From: Bacteroidales bacterium
GTDB taxonomy: Bacteria > Bacteroidota > Bacteroidia > Bacteroidales > Muribaculaceae
Direction: 5' to 3'
Assembly: GCA_014800895.1 (NCBI GenBank)
Contig: JAAVFG010000025.1
Span: 1 to 64,000, forward strand
Length of the DNA: 64,000 nt
The position numbers were made by a program, and so were the translations under genes. The notes beneath the pieces were generated by a model, which was given only the letters and a program-made list of their open reading frames with translations, did no database searches and had not been told where the DNA came from. Below, in pieces: positions 10,763-21,162 of the stretch (the first letter of the stretch is position 1; each line of letters starts with the position of its first letter).

Positions 10763-11613
10763 ATTCCTAATGAGAGTAATAATTCAATAAGCCATTCCCA
10801 TAACACAGGAACACCCACAACCAAAACCGATAAAATGATACGTGTCCTTGATTCATATTCAGCAGGCATACGAAGAAACCGCACTCCCTTAAATATTAAA
10901 TAAATGGTCCAGAAGGGCAAGAATACTAATACCGCATCTATCATCGGACAAAGATTGAGAGCCGCTCGGAAAAGCGCCAGAGAGGCTACATTCATCATAA
11001 CAAATTCCTTGGAGAATTTATTTCTGAAAATTTCTCTGGCAGACTTTGGAAGCACTGCTCCGCCAAGAAGTATAATAGTAAAGTATCCGAAAAAGAAAGC
11101 AATAAAGGTAGTGATGGCAAGAAGCATGCAGGCTCCAATGGTGATATGGGTGCCATACATCTTAGTTGCGAACTCTGAAATAGCGGCGATAGCAACAAGA
11201 GGATAGAAACATCCAGATGCTATCTCCTCAACACTGTAATCCCCTCTTTTTAATGCTTTCCACCCTTCTACCGGAGCAGCAAGAATTTTAAGTAACAAGA
11301 GTGCCGGATTTAATTTGCTATCTTGCTCCTCTTCCTCGTCCTCCCCATCATCTTCTTCATCATCCTCTTCATCATCTTCAGACTCAAACTCTTCTTCAGC
11401 CCCGTAAGTCTTTTCAGTTACTTCCTCATCACAAGCCTCGCGAGAATCTTTAAAATTAGTTTCGATTACGGGCTCACTATCCTCAACGCCATCCTGCATA
11501 GGGTCATTTTCCTCCGTGTAGGGATATGAGTCATCGGAATCTTCCAGATTATAGAGATTCTCCTCATCTTCCAATTCATAAAGATTATCAATATCCTTTT
11601 CCTCTTCTCTCAT
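10759..11613 (-). CDS. Yip1-family-like membrane protein with acidic N-terminal tail
   Basis: A 284-residue inner-membrane protein. Residues 1-99 are a low-complexity, very acidic cytoplasmic tail rich in Glu and Asp (an unbroken [18 protein letters not shown] run near 79-96). About five hydrophobic segments follow (roughly 132-150, 157-187, 205-222, 225-243, 258-283) in the Yip1 style. The start of the membrane domain ([20 protein letters not shown]) resembles Yip1 domain proteins of Bacteroidetes. Function is unknown. It overlaps smpB by four bases; that linkage may reflect only operon structure. Confidence 0.75.
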   Translation of the reverse strand: MREEEKDIDNLYELEDEENLYNLEDSDDSYPYTEENDPMQDGVEDSEPVIETNFKDSREACDEEVTEKTYGAEEEFESEDDEEDDEEDDGEDEEEEQDSKLNPALLLLKILAAPVEGWKALKRGDYSVEEIASGCFYPLVAIAAISEFATKMYGTHITIGACMLLAITTFIAFFFGYFTIILLGGAVLPKSAREIFRNKFSKEFVMMNVASLALFRAALNLCPMIDAVLVFLPFWTIYLIFKGVRFLRMPAEYESRTRIILSVLVVGVPVLWEWLIELLLSLGI

Positions 11614-11641
11614 TATTACATTATCCCTTTAACGTGGAATA

Positions 11642-11671
11642 GGAGCGAAGACCATGATTGGTCTCCGCTCC
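11642..11671 (-). terminator. Hairpin between mutB and the Yip1-like gene
   Basis: GGAGCG/CGCTCC and AGACC/GGTCT form an interrupted stem of about 11 bp. On the minus strand it is not followed by a T run, so it may be an inefficient terminator or an RNA processing site, letting some mut transcripts run into the smpB unit. Confidence 0.45.
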
Positions 11672-11694
11672 CTATTATATAGTTCCGGGCGGAA

Positions 11695-13836
11695 TTATTC
11701 GGCACGGTCTTCATTAAGAATGCGAATCATTTCAATAGCACTCTTCGGAATACGTGTGCCAGGACCGAAAATAGCCGCAACACCTGCCTTATATAGGAAA
11801 TCATAGTCCTGAGCAGGAATAACACCTCCGGCTGTAACGATGATATCTTCCCGTCCAAGCTTCTTAAGCTCCTCAATCACCTGAGGAACCAATGTCTTGT
11901 GACCGGCAGCCAATGAAGAAACGCCGAGAATATGTACATCATTCTCTACTGCCTGACGTGCTGCTTCCGCCGGAGTCTGGAACAACGGACCCATATCAAC
12001 ATCGAATCCACAGTCAGCATAACCGGTGGCAACTACCTTTGCACCACGATCGTGTCCATCCTGACCCATCTTGGCAATCATGATACGGGGCTGACGTCCC
12101 TCCTTCTTAGCGAACTCTGCAACCATCTTACGGGCTTCCTCAAACTCAGGATCGCCCTTCTCTTCACTTGAATACACTCCGGAAATAGTTTTAATTACTG
12201 CTTTGTAACGACCGACTACTGCTTCACATGCATCAGAAATCTCACCAAGTGAAGCACGAAGTCCTGCAGCCTTTACAGCCAAATCAAGAAGGTTACCCTT
12301 GCTCTGATCCTTTACTGCTTCTGTGATAGCCTCAAGTGCTTTCTTTACAGCCTCTTCATCACGATCCTTACGGAGCTCCTCAAGACGTGCGCACTGCTCT
12401 TTACGAACCTCTGTATTATCTACCTCAAGGATATCGATCGGATCCTCATGATCAAGACGATACTTATTAATGCCGACGATAGTCTGCTTACCTGAATCTA
12501 TACGAGCCTGAGTGCGGGCAGCCGCTTCCTCAATACGCATCTTGGGAAGTCCGGTCTCAATAGCCTTCGCCATGCCGCCAAGTTTCTCAATCTCCTGAAT
12601 AAGATCCCATGCCTTATGTGCAATCTCATTGGTGAGAGCCTCTACATAATAGCTACCACCCCAGGGGTCCACCTGTTTTGTAACATATGTCTCCTCCTGA
12701 ATATAGATCTGTGTATTACGTGCGATTCGGGCAGAGAAATCTGTTGGAAGCGCGATAGCCTCATCAAGTGCATTAGTATGGAGAGACTGCGTGTGACCCA
12801 AAACGGCACCCATTGCCTCTACACAAGTACGACCTACATTATTGAAAGGATCCTGCTCGGTAAGTGACCATCCGGATGTCTGAGAGTGTGTACGAAGTGC
12901 GAGCGACTTCGGATTCTTTGGATTGAACTGCTTTACGATCTTTGCCCAAAGCATACGTGCTGCACGCATCTTCGCTATCTCCATGAAGTAATTCATTGAA
13001 ATACCCCAGAAGAAAGACAAACGAGGCGCAAATGAGTCAATATCCATGCCTGCGTTTACTCCGGCACGTAAATATTCAAGACCATCGGCAAGCGTATATG
13101 CCAGCTCGATATCAGCGGTTGCTCCCGCCTCCTGCATGTGATAGCCGGAGATAGATATAGAGTTAAACTTAGGCATGTTCTTTGAAGTATATTCAAAGAT
13201 ATCAGCGATGATCTTCATTGAGAATGCCGGTGGATAGATATAGGTGTTTCGCACCATGAATTCCTTCAGAATGTCATTCTGAATGGTACCCGCCATCTCT
13301 TCAAGTTTAGCGCCCTGCTCAAGACCGGCATTGATATAGAAAGCAAGAACAGGAAGAACCGCACCGTTCATGGTCATGGAGACAGACATCTTGTTCAAGG
13401 GGATTCCGTCGAAAAGCACCTTCATATCCTCAAGAGAACAGATGGACACACCCGCCTTACCGACATCGCCGACCACACGCTCATGGTCTGCATCGTATCC
13501 GCGGTGAGTGGGAAGGTCGAATGCAACGGAAAGACCTTTCTGACCGGATGCAAGATTACGACGATAGAATGCATTTGATTCAGCTGCCGTAGAGAATCCC
13601 GCATACTGACGAATTGTCCAAGGGCGAAGAGGATACATCGCACTGTATGGACCACGCAGGAATGGAGGTATACCGGATACGAAATCCAGATGTTCCATAC
13701 CTTCAAGGTCATCTTTGGTATATACCGGTTTCACGGGAATGAGCTCAGCTGTAAGCCATTCCTCTCCTGCTTCCGGTTTATGACTCCCGGGAGTCACGAT
13801 TTTAGTTATATCTATTTCTTTGAAATTCGGTCTCAT
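11695..13836 (-). CDS. mutB: Methylmalonyl-CoA mutase, large (catalytic) subunit
   Basis: Interconverts succinyl-CoA and methylmalonyl-CoA with adenosylcobalamin, the step leading to propionate in Bacteroidales fermentation. The 713-residue protein has an N-terminal substrate-binding barrel and a C-terminal B12 domain in which DGHDRG is seen with the cobalt-binding His at about 595. Length fits the family. It starts two bases after mutA stops, so the heterodimer subunits are made from one message. The leader region upstream of mutA is too short to hold a cobalamin riboswitch. Confidence 0.98.
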   Translation of the reverse strand: MRPNFKEIDITKIVTPGSHKPEAGEEWLTAELIPVKPVYTKDDLEGMEHLDFVSGIPPFLRGPYSAMYPLRPWTIRQYAGFSTAAESNAFYRRNLASGQKGLSVAFDLPTHRGYDADHERVVGDVGKAGVSICSLEDMKVLFDGIPLNKMSVSMTMNGAVLPVLAFYINAGLEQGAKLEEMAGTIQNDILKEFMVRNTYIYPPAFSMKIIADIFEYTSKNMPKFNSISISGYHMQEAGATADIELAYTLADGLEYLRAGVNAGMDIDSFAPRLSFFWGISMNYFMEIAKMRAARMLWAKIVKQFNPKNPKSLALRTHSQTSGWSLTEQDPFNNVGRTCVEAMGAVLGHTQSLHTNALDEAIALPTDFSARIARNTQIYIQEETYVTKQVDPWGGSYYVEALTNEIAHKAWDLIQEIEKLGGMAKAIETGLPKMRIEEAAARTQARIDSGKQTIVGINKYRLDHEDPIDILEVDNTEVRKEQCARLEELRKDRDEEAVKKALEAITEAVKDQSKGNLLDLAVKAAGLRASLGEISDACEAVVGRYKAVIKTISGVYSSEEKGDPEFEEARKMVAEFAKKEGRQPRIMIAKMGQDGHDRGAKVVATGYADCGFDVDMGPLFQTPAEAARQAVENDVHILGVSSLAAGHKTLVPQVIEELKKLGREDIIVTAGGVIPAQDYDFLYKAGVAAIFGPGTRIPKSAIEMIRILNEDRAE

Positions 13837-13838
13837 GG

Positions 13839-15695
13839 TTATTTGAGGAGTTTGGCGTTAAAGTCAATCAATGTGTCAAGCACATTTACTCTGACATGGA
13901 TGAAATTTTCTATTCCTTGTGCCTTTAGTTCTTCCATACAAGCCGGGGCACCAGCCACTACAAACAGTGCGCGTCCGTCAAGCTCTTTGAAAGCCTCAGG
14001 GGCGTACTGTGCATATTCATCATCACTTGAACAAAGCACCACTACATCCGCACCTGCAGCCACTGCGGCATCAATCCCTTCTTTTACAGTATTGAAGCCT
14101 ATATTATCTATTATCTCATATCCTGCACAACCAAAGAAGTTGCCGGAGAACTGAGCACGCGCAAGGCGCATTGCTAAGTTACCGATAGTAAGCATGAATA
14201 CCTTCGGACGGTGGGAAGAGCGTTCAGTGTCAAGACGGATCTGCTCAAACTGACTGGCAGCCCTATCCATATTGAGGAATTCCACAGCACCATCCTGTAC
14301 CTCTGCGCCACACCCACAGCCACACTTAGCGGATTCTTCCTGCGCCTTCTCCAATCCTTTCTCATTAAAATTAGGATATTGGTTAGTACCGAGAAGAATC
14401 TCTTTTCTGCGTGCTACGTCAACGTGTCGCTTTACACCGCTTTCATTTACTTTAGCCTGGATCTCTCCCTTCTTCAACATGGCTTCAAAGCCGCCCTTAT
14501 CTTCAATTTCGTTGAAGACTTTCCATGCCTGAGCCGCGATAGAAGATGTAAGTGTCTCGATATAATATGATCCGCCGGCAGGGTCAACCACCTTATTGAG
14601 GTGAGACTCCTCGCGAAGGAGCACCTGCTGATTGCGTGCGATACGCTCGCTGAACTCATCAGGAGTAGTGTAACACTCATCAAATGCAAGAGTCTCAATT
14701 GAATCCACACCTGCCAAGGCTGCTGACATTGTCTCAGTCATAGTGCGGAGAAGATTCACATGAGAATCAAACAGAGTCATATTGAACATGCTGGTAACTG
14801 CATGCACCATCATTTTGCATGCCTCGTCACTGCAGCCATATGCTTTAGCGATCTCTGCCCATAACATTCGACCTGCACGGAATTTGGCAAGCTCCATGAA
14901 ATAATTGGAAGAAATACCCATATTGAACTTTATGCGGGCTGCCACCTCGTCAGCACTCAAACCAGCTTCAGTCATAAGGGTCATCCATTCAGCTCCCCAT
15001 GCAAGTGCCATACCAAGTTCCTGAGTGATATATGCGCCTGCATTATTTAACATGTAACTGTTTACAGGGAAACAACGAAGTCCTTTGATATCCTTTACCG
15101 CTTCATATACTGCCATTCCCTCCTTCACAACATCTTTAGGGAAAGGAAGACCATGCTTGAGAAGACGGCGGAAAGGATTGTAGTCAATACTTCCACGGAA
15201 CTCCTCCTCTGCTCCTGCCTCTTTTACAAGACGAGCCAGTTCGGCAGCTACAGCGGAAGCCTTGCCTGCACAACAATCTACATTGATTTCTACCTTTTTA
15301 AGGTCAATATCTTTAAGAATTACTTTAAGATCCTCAACAGTGAGATTGCCACGAAGAGAGATACCTAATGACTCTACGCCACGATCAAGAATATGGAGGG
15401 CATGACTGTTAATCTCCTCCGCTGTCTTACCATACACACGCTGACGGATGAGCCAGTCATTGTTATCGCGTGTGCCACGAATATAGGGAAATTCTCCGGG
15501 TAAAGTTTCAATTGCCGGCAAGCCTTCAATATCCTCTCTGCGATAATAAGGCTGCACATTGAATCCCTCATTAGTGCGCCAGACAAGTTTCTTATCAAAG
15601 TCCGCACCCTTCAGGTCGACTGTTATCTTCGATTTCCATTCTTCTGAAGAAACCGGTGAGAACATGTCGAATAATGTTTCTCTTTTTTCTGCCAT
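13839..15695 (-). CDS. mutA: Methylmalonyl-CoA mutase, small subunit
   Basis: The structural partner of MutB in the alpha-beta mutase. It is 618 residues with the same barrel plus Rossmann layout, but the C-terminal domain lacks the DxHxxG motif (the equivalent stretch reads [16 protein letters not shown]), so it should not bind cobalamin, as in known small subunits. A CGCGCG cysteine cluster in the linker near residue 460 is unusual in look. It is the first gene of the mutA-mutB unit. Confidence 0.96.
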   Translation of the reverse strand: MAEKRETLFDMFSPVSSEEWKSKITVDLKGADFDKKLVWRTNEGFNVQPYYRREDIEGLPAIETLPGEFPYIRGTRDNNDWLIRQRVYGKTAEEINSHALHILDRGVESLGISLRGNLTVEDLKVILKDIDLKKVEINVDCCAGKASAVAAELARLVKEAGAEEEFRGSIDYNPFRRLLKHGLPFPKDVVKEGMAVYEAVKDIKGLRCFPVNSYMLNNAGAYITQELGMALAWGAEWMTLMTEAGLSADEVAARIKFNMGISSNYFMELAKFRAGRMLWAEIAKAYGCSDEACKMMVHAVTSMFNMTLFDSHVNLLRTMTETMSAALAGVDSIETLAFDECYTTPDEFSERIARNQQVLLREESHLNKVVDPAGGSYYIETLTSSIAAQAWKVFNEIEDKGGFEAMLKKGEIQAKVNESGVKRHVDVARRKEILLGTNQYPNFNEKGLEKAQEESAKCGCGCGAEVQDGAVEFLNMDRAASQFEQIRLDTERSSHRPKVFMLTIGNLAMRLARAQFSGNFFGCAGYEIIDNIGFNTVKEGIDAAVAAGADVVVLCSSDDEYAQYAPEAFKELDGRALFVVAGAPACMEELKAQGIENFIHVRVNVLDTLIDFNAKLLK

Positions 15696-15797
15696 TATAA
15701 ACAGTTTTTATGATATAGATTTAGTTTATATCAAATAGTTGTTATTGTTGGATGCCCATACCTACGTGTAGAACTTCAGTAAGGGCTCTTTTCAACG

Positions 15798-15805
15798 CAA
15801 AGATA
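15798..15805 (-). promoter_or_regulatory. Candidate -7 box for mutA-mutB
   Basis: On the minus strand the box reads TATCTTTG, a full match to TAnnTTTG. The expected -33 position holds only a T run, not TTG. The predicted leader is about 95 bases. Confidence 0.5.
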
Positions 15806-15863
15806 AGTATTTTTGGAATATATAAAAAATTTTATTGAAAAAAACGTCCGTCAGTGGCCTTTC

Positions 15864-15894
15864 AAAAAAATACCCGGCTCAAAATAGCCGGGTA
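15864..15894 (-). terminator. Terminator of the isochorismatase-like gene
   Basis: A 9-bp stem (TACCCGGCT with AGCCGGGTA, 15871-15894) is followed on the minus strand by TTTTTTT. It sits 43 bases past the stop at 15938 and also insulates the mutA promoter. Confidence 0.92.
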
Positions 15895-15937
15895 AAAGTT
15901 ATTTGAATTTTCTACTATTGCGCTTAATCTGAAACGC

Positions 15938-16528
15938 CTATTTCATTATTTCTGAAGAAGGGATACATGGGATACCCATGTTTCTGATGTCAAAAATATT
16001 CGCGTCAGCTACCTCTTCCGTCGCTGCCGAACAGCAGTCGGTCACAACTGTTGTGTTATAATCAAGCCCCATTGAATCCACAGCGGTTGACCTGATGCAA
16101 TTAGGATATTGTGTACCACAAACATAAACGTTCTTTACACCCAGCCCTCGAAGCACCAGATCGAGATCTGTAGCGAAGAATGCGGAGAAGCGTTGTTTGA
16201 TTATCTTAATATCCCCCTCTTTAGGAGCGATTTCCTTTACAATCTCTGCTCCACTCGTTCCCTCGATTCCGAATGGCTTACCTTCCAGAAAGAAATGGCG
16301 GCGGAATGACTCTGCATCAATACCCGAGATACGGTGGATACGATAAACATATATCACAGCCCAATCATTGGATCTCGCATAGTCAAGAAAATTGCTTATC
16401 GCAGGAAGTGTAGCATATGCACCTGCGACATGCATCGGCGACTCAGGAAGCACCCAATCATTCTGCATATCGACAACTAAGACTGCATTCTCCGCTGCAG
16501 TAAGCATACCATCAATTCTTTTAGTCAT
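15938..16528 (-). CDS. Isochorismatase-like cysteine hydrolase
   Basis: A 196-residue single-domain hydrolase of the isochorismatase/nicotinamidase fold. The catalytic triad is visible: D20 in VVDMQNDW, K111 in IIKQRFSAF and C144 in QYPNCIRSTAVDS, with the non-prolyl cis peptide region just before the cysteine. Sequence alone does not tell nicotinamidase from other amidases; the metal-binding motif of nicotinamidases (DxHxxxH) is not evident, so a generic amidohydrolase is safer. It has its own terminator and follows ftsE by 137 bases. Confidence 0.88.
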   Translation of the reverse strand: MTKRIDGMLTAAENAVLVVDMQNDWVLPESPMHVAGAYATLPAISNFLDYARSNDWAVIYVYRIHRISGIDAESFRRHFFLEGKPFGIEGTSGAEIVKEIAPKEGDIKIIKQRFSAFFATDLDLVLRGLGVKNVYVCGTQYPNCIRSTAVDSMGLDYNTTVVTDCCSAATEEVADANIFDIRNMGIPCIPSSEIMK

Positions 16529-16665
16529 GTTTTTTTGTTTTTATAATACATAGTATTCAACAACATGACAAAGAAGATTGTTGAGAGAGGCGGTGCAAAA
16601 TACGCCAATAAGAGAGTAATATATTTTTCCTACCCCTCTTACTTATCGTTTAATAATACTTATAA

Positions 16666-17340
16666 TCAGGATTCATCCGATACGAGTTCCTTATCTACAC
16701 ATCTTAAAACCCTCGCCGGGAAATCTTCTACCATCTGCATATTATGAGTTGCCATCACAACTGCCGTTCCCTCCTCCGAAAGTCGATGCAACAATGATAT
16801 GATCTGATAACCGGTCTGGGGATCAAGGTTGCCGGTAGGTTCATCTGCAAGAATAAGCTCGGGCTTATTGAGCAATGCGCGTGCAATTACAATTCGCTGC
16901 TGCTCTCCTCCTGACAATTCATGAGGCATTTTATAGGCCTTGTTTTCCATCCCTACCTCCTTGAGGACTTCCTTAATACGTTCCTCAATCTCTTCCTTAT
17001 TTTTCCATCCGGTAGCTTGAAGAACGAAGCGTAGATTTCCCATAGCCGACCGGTCTTGAAGCAATTGAAAATCCTGAAACACTATCCCGATCTGACGACG
17101 CAACATCGGTATCTGACGCTTCTTAATATTTAATAGATCAAAATCAAGCACTTCTGCCTTCTCTCCGGAGGATATCCTCACATCGGCATACATAGTTTTT
17201 AAAAGTGAACTTTTGCCACTTCCTACCCTTCCTACGAGATAACAGAACTCACCTTTTTCTATACTAAAGGTAACATTCTTCATCACAAGCCTGTCCGCTC
17301 TTTCTATATCTACTCCCTTATAGTCTATAATCTTAGCCAT
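16666..17340 (-). CDS. ftsE: Cell division ABC transporter ATPase FtsE
   Basis: A 224-residue ABC ATPase. Walker A is GRVGSGKS at 37-44, the Q-loop Gln is at 89, the signature LSGGEQQR begins at 142 and Walker B ILADEP is at 163-168. Overall similarity is highest to FtsE, which pairs with FtsX to control cell-wall hydrolases at the septum. No ftsX lies beside it here; in many Bacteroidetes the two are unlinked. It starts 24 bases after the radA stop and is probably co-transcribed with radA. A LolD-like role is the main alternative. Confidence 0.85.
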   Translation of the reverse strand: MAKIIDYKGVDIERADRLVMKNVTFSIEKGEFCYLVGRVGSGKSSLLKTMYADVRISSGEKAEVLDFDLLNIKKRQIPMLRRQIGIVFQDFQLLQDRSAMGNLRFVLQATGWKNKEEIEERIKEVLKEVGMENKAYKMPHELSGGEQQRIVIARALLNKPELILADEPTGNLDPQTGYQIISLLHRLSEEGTAVVMATHNMQMVEDFPARVLRCVDKELVSDES

Positions 17341-17364
17341 CTATTTTTCTTTTTTATTACTTGA

Positions 17365-18726
17365 TTAATTGAATATATGCTGAAATACCTCTTCTACTTT
17401 TCCAACTTCAACAATTTTTATAGTAAACGTGTCCTTTATCCCTTTTAAATTCCCCTTTGGAATAAAAATAGTATCAAATCCCAGTTTCTGAGCTTCCGCC
17501 ACTCTCTGTTCAATTCTCGTTACCGTCCTTATTTCTCCCGACAAACCCACTTCCCCGGCAAAGACCGTACTGCGAGGAATGGAGACATCAAAATTAGATG
17601 ACATTATCGCTGCTATAACCGCCATATCCAAAGCAGGATCGACTACTTTCAGTCCGCCGGCTATATTCAGGAAAACATCCTTTTGTGACAATTTGAATCT
17701 CGCTCTCTTCTCTAAAACTGCAAGTAGCATATTAAGTCGACGCTGGTCAAAACCTGTTACAGATCGTTGTGGAGTACCATATGCAGCGGAAGAAACCAGT
17801 GCCTGTACTTCTACCATAAAAGGACGTATTCCCTCTACTGTCACACCAATGGAGATACCGCTCATCTCCTCTTCACGGTTTTCCGACAGCAACATCTCCG
17901 AAGGATTTTTTACCTCCTTTAATCCACGATGCACCATTTCATAAATTCCTATCTCGTTAGTAGATCCGAATCTATTCTTAATGCCTCTCAAAATTCTATA
18001 GAGATACTGTCGGTCTCCTTCAAACTGCAATACAGTATCGACTATATGTTCAAGGACTTTCGGTCCTGCGATAGCACCGTCCTTATTTATATGTCCTACC
18101 AATATCACAGGCACACCTGATTCCTTTGCGTAGCGCAATAAAGCAGCTGCACATTCTCTCACTTGAGAGACAGAACCGGCAGCCGACTCTATATCAGAAC
18201 TGAAAATAGTCTGTATGGAATCAATAACCACCAACTGAGGCTCAATATTTTCTATTTGGGTAAAAATATTATCAAGGCGTGTTTCACACAGGATATAAGT
18301 ATCATCAGATATTTTTCCAAGCCGATCGGCTCTTAATTTCAACTGTGTGGCACTCTCCTCTCCGGATACATATAAAATTTTCCTGTTGCGTATGGATAAA
18401 ATATTTTGGAGAAGTAGAGTTGATTTACCGATTCCGGGCTCTCCTCCGATAAGTGTCAATGAACCAGCGACGAGCCCCCCGCCCAAAACACGGTTTAATT
18501 CGCCGGAGGGCATTTTCATCCTCGCCTCCTCCTTTATCTCTATGTCAGAGAGTTTCACAGGCTTCTGGCTTTTTACCAATCCGCGTTTTGACCCTCCTTT
18601 AGAGGTCGTCACTTTCTCCTCAACAAACGTATTCCATTCCCCGCACGAAGGACACTTTCCAAGCCATTTGGAATTCTCATAACCGCAATTATTGCAAAAC
18701 CATACTGTCTTAGTCTTCGTTGCCAC
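17365..18726 (-). CDS. radA: DNA repair protein RadA
   Basis: A RecA-like helicase that extends branches during recombination. The protein has an N-terminal zinc finger (CNNCG...CPSCG), a Walker A motif GGEPGIGKST, the RadA-specific KNRFG motif and a C-terminal Lon-protease-like domain. The frame opens at a TTG at 18756, but a perfect -7 box (TAAATTTG) covers that codon, and homologues begin just before the zinc finger; GTG at 18726 gives 453 residues and is preceded by AGGAGG, although close. I therefore place the start there. ftsE follows by 24 bases. Confidence 0.95.
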   Translation of the reverse strand: MATKTKTVWFCNNCGYENSKWLGKCPSCGEWNTFVEEKVTTSKGGSKRGLVKSQKPVKLSDIEIKEEARMKMPSGELNRVLGGGLVAGSLTLIGGEPGIGKSTLLLQNILSIRNRKILYVSGEESATQLKLRADRLGKISDDTYILCETRLDNIFTQIENIEPQLVVIDSIQTIFSSDIESAAGSVSQVRECAAALLRYAKESGVPVILVGHINKDGAIAGPKVLEHIVDTVLQFEGDRQYLYRILRGIKNRFGSTNEIGIYEMVHRGLKEVKNPSEMLLSENREEEMSGISIGVTVEGIRPFMVEVQALVSSAAYGTPQRSVTGFDQRRLNMLLAVLEKRARFKLSQKDVFLNIAGGLKVVDPALDMAVIAAIMSSNFDVSIPRSTVFAGEVGLSGEIRTVTRIEQRVAEAQKLGFDTIFIPKGNLKGIKDTFTIKIVEVGKVEEVFQHIFN

Positions 18727-18753
18727 TTCCTCCTGTTTTATAAATTGTTTCAG

Positions 18754-18761
18754 CAAATTTA
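18754..18761 (-). promoter_or_regulatory. Candidate -7 box of the radA-ftsE unit
   Basis: On the minus strand the box is TAAATTTG, a perfect TAnnTTTG. A TTTG lies upstream but with a 15-base spacer, shorter than usual. Transcription would start near 18750, downstream of the TTG codon at 18756. Confidence 0.55.
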
Positions 18762-18864
18762 ACGAAAATTCCTGAACAAATGAATTTCTCAGACCTTATT
18801 ATTTACAAAGTAGTTACTTCAAATTAGAAACAAAGTAATTACCAAAAACTAAAATTATAGAAAC

Positions 18865-19878
18865 ATGGAATTTATAACAGATGAAAAACTTCTGATTGTC
18901 GGTGCGGCAGGTATGATCGGATCTAACATGGCACAAACTGCCATAATGATGCACCTTACTCCAAATATCTGTCTTTATGACCCCTATGCCAAGGGACTTG
19001 AAGGGGTAGCGGAGGAATTGCTTCAATGCGGTTTCGAAGGAATGAATATCACATACACAGATGATATTGAAACTGCTTTCAAGGATGCCAAGTATATCGT
19101 ATCCTCCGGTGGCGCACCTCGTAAAGCGGGCATGACTCGTGAGGATCTTCTTAAGGGTAACGCACAGATTGCAGAGGATTTCGGTAAGAATGTGCGCAAG
19201 TATTGCCCCGATGTAAAGCATATTGTAGTAATCTTCAACCCCGCTGACATCACAGGTCTTGTCACATTACTCTACTCCGGCGTAAAACCCTCTTGCGTTA
19301 CTACCCTTGCAGCTCTTGACTCTACCCGTCTCCGCAACGAACTTGCCAAATACTTCAAGATTTCTCCGGATAAGATTGTCAATGCCCGTACATACGGCGG
19401 TCACGGCGAGCAGATGGCGGTATTTGAATCTACCACAATCGTTGACGGTCGTCCCCTTAAGGAACTCATTGAGGAGAAGGCAATCCCTGAAAAAGATTGG
19501 GAGGAGCTTAAGGTCCGTGTAATCCAGGGAGGCAAGAATATCATCGACCTCCGAGGCAGATCATCATTCCAGAGCCCGGCATACCTTTCCATCGAGATGA
19601 TTGCCGCCGCTATGGGTGGTCCGGCTTTCAAATGGCCTGCCGGCGTATATGTGAACGATGAAAAGTTCCAGCACATCATGATGGCTATGGAGACTACCAT
19701 TACCAAGGATGGGGTTACATTCCGTCCTGTAGAAGGCACTCCGGATGAACAGAAGGAGCTTGAAGAGAGCTACAAACATCTATGCGCCCTCCGTGATGAA
19801 GTAATCTCATTGGGTATCATGCCTCCTATCTCTGAATGGAGCAAATTGAATCCCTATCTTGACATGCAGACAAAATAG
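18865..19878 (+). CDS. mdh: Malate dehydrogenase
   Basis: Reduces oxaloacetate to malate with NADH on the way to fumarate and succinate. The 337-residue protein opens with a nucleotide loop GAAGMIGSNMA, carries substrate arginines in the mobile loop (APRKAGMTRED) and DSTRLRNEL, and the catalytic histidine in YGGHGEQM. It belongs to the larger malate dehydrogenase form typical of Bacteroidales. It is transcribed alone: divergent from radA and followed by a terminator. The upstream region has two copies of a CAAAGTA(G/A)TTAC repeat. Confidence 0.92.
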   Translation: MEFITDEKLLIVGAAGMIGSNMAQTAIMMHLTPNICLYDPYAKGLEGVAEELLQCGFEGMNITYTDDIETAFKDAKYIVSSGGAPRKAGMTREDLLKGNAQIAEDFGKNVRKYCPDVKHIVVIFNPADITGLVTLLYSGVKPSCVTTLAALDSTRLRNELAKYFKISPDKIVNARTYGGHGEQMAVFESTTIVDGRPLKELIEEKAIPEKDWEELKVRVIQGGKNIIDLRGRSSFQSPAYLSIEMIAAAMGGPAFKWPAGVYVNDEKFQHIMMAMETTITKDGVTFRPVEGTPDEQKELEESYKHLCALRDEVISLGIMPPISEWSKLNPYLDMQTK

Positions 19879-19910
19879 AATGTAAGTATAAAAAGCAGAC
19901 AATATGTTCG

Positions 19911-19946
19911 GGAGATACTGAATTATTCAGTGTCTCCTTATTTATT
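19911..19946 (+). terminator. Terminator of mdh
   Basis: A 12-bp stem with one G-T pair (GGAGATACTGAA, 19911-19922, with TTCAGTGTCTCC, 19926-19937) and a 3-base loop is followed by TTATTTATTTT. Confidence 0.85.
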
Positions 19947-19961
19947 TTCCTTAATATATTT

Positions 19962-19992
19962 TTGAGTATCTCATTTTTTTAGACTATATTTG
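19962..19992 (+). promoter_or_regulatory. Promoter of serC-serA-aqpZ
   Basis: TTG (19962-19964, within TTTTG), a 20-base spacer and TATATTTG (19985-19992) match the consensus fully. The leader to the serC ATG is about 84 bases and contains a possible stem (TTGAA..GTCAGA with TCTGAC.TTCAA). Confidence 0.8.
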
Positions 19993-20080
19993 CCCTTGAA
20001 TTGTCAGAACATCTTTATACTATACCTGTTGCAAAGCTGGTCTGACTTCAAAATTGAACATTCAAAAACTACTTTGAGTC

Positions 20081-21148
20081 ATGAAGAAACATAACTTCTA
20101 TGCAGGGCCTTCAATCCTGAGCCCCTACACCATTCAAAAGACCGCTGACGCGGTACTTAACTTCGCCGATACAGGTCTCTCAGTGCTTGAGGTCTCTCAT
20201 CGCAGCAAAGAGTTTCAGGCGGTAATGGATGAGGCGCAGGCCCTCACCAAAGAATTGCTCCAACTCCCCGATGACTATCATGTCCTCTTCCTGGGCGGTG
20301 GCGCTTCCTTGCAATTCTGCATGGTGCCTTTCAATATTCTTGAAACCAAAGCAGCTTACCTTAACACAGGTACCTGGGCGACTAACGCCATAAAAGAGGC
20401 TCGAATCTTTGGTGAAGTAGAAGTGCTCGCATCTTCAGAAGACACTAAATTCAACTATATCCCCAAGGATTTCACTATTCCCTCTGATGTGGATTATTTC
20501 CACTTCACTTCCAATAATACTATCTATGGTACTGAGATTCGTCATGACTTAGACTCACCCGTACCTGTGGTATGCGATATGTCTTCTGACATCTTCTCTC
20601 GTGAATTTGATCCTACTAAATACGGTATCATCTATGCCGGCGCGCAGAAGAACCTTGCTCCTTCCGGTGTGACCATCGTTATCGTTAAGGAGTCTCTTCT
20701 TGGTCATGTCAGCCGTCCCATCCCTACTATGCTTGACTATCGCACCCACATCAAGAAGGGATCAATGTTCAACACTCCTCCCGTGCTTCCCATCTACTCT
20801 GCCCTACAGACTCTTAAATTCTACAAAGAACAGGGTGGCGTAAAGGCTATGGAGAAGAAAGATCTTGACAAGGCAGCTCTTCTTTATGACGCTATTGATG
20901 CAAGCAAGATGTTCGTTGGTACAGCAGCCGAGGCGGACCGCTCAATCATGAATGTATGTTTCGTAATGCGTCCTGACTATGCGGAACTCGAAAAGGATTT
21001 CCTTGATTTCGCCACTTCCAAGGGTATCGTCGGTATAAAGGGTCACCGTTCTGTTGGTGGTTTCCGCGCTTCTCTCTACAACGCACTCCCCGAAGAGAGC
21101 GTGAAAGTGCTCGTAGATGCAATGAAGGAATTCGAAGCTAAACACTAA
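20081..21148 (+). CDS. serC: Phosphoserine aminotransferase
   Basis: Transfers the amino group of glutamate to 3-phosphohydroxypyruvate in serine synthesis, and acts in pyridoxal phosphate synthesis too. The 355-residue class V aminotransferase has the opening [11 protein letters not shown], the phosphate-binding GGGAS loop and the cofactor lysine K190 in [12 protein letters not shown]. It is the first gene of a three-gene unit; serA, the preceding enzyme of the pathway, begins 14 bases after its stop. Confidence 0.97.
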   Translation: MKKHNFYAGPSILSPYTIQKTADAVLNFADTGLSVLEVSHRSKEFQAVMDEAQALTKELLQLPDDYHVLFLGGGASLQFCMVPFNILETKAAYLNTGTWATNAIKEARIFGEVEVLASSEDTKFNYIPKDFTIPSDVDYFHFTSNNTIYGTEIRHDLDSPVPVVCDMSSDIFSREFDPTKYGIIYAGAQKNLAPSGVTIVIVKESLLGHVSRPIPTMLDYRTHIKKGSMFNTPPVLPIYSALQTLKFYKEQGGVKAMEKKDLDKAALLYDAIDASKMFVGTAAEADRSIMNVCFVMRPDYAELEKDFLDFATSKGIVGIKGHRSVGGFRASLYNALPEESVKVLVDAMKEFEAKH

Positions 21149-21162
21149 GAAAATTATCAAAG

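Noticed and set aside
15700-15797. Cobalamin riboswitch before mutA
   Set aside because: The leader is only about 95 bases, too short for the known B12 riboswitch, and no B12-box sequence was seen.
16565-16747. Open frame of 60 codons on the plus strand
   Set aside because: It overlaps the 3' end of ftsE antisense, has no promoter or motif, and begins in the gap before the isochorismatase gene.
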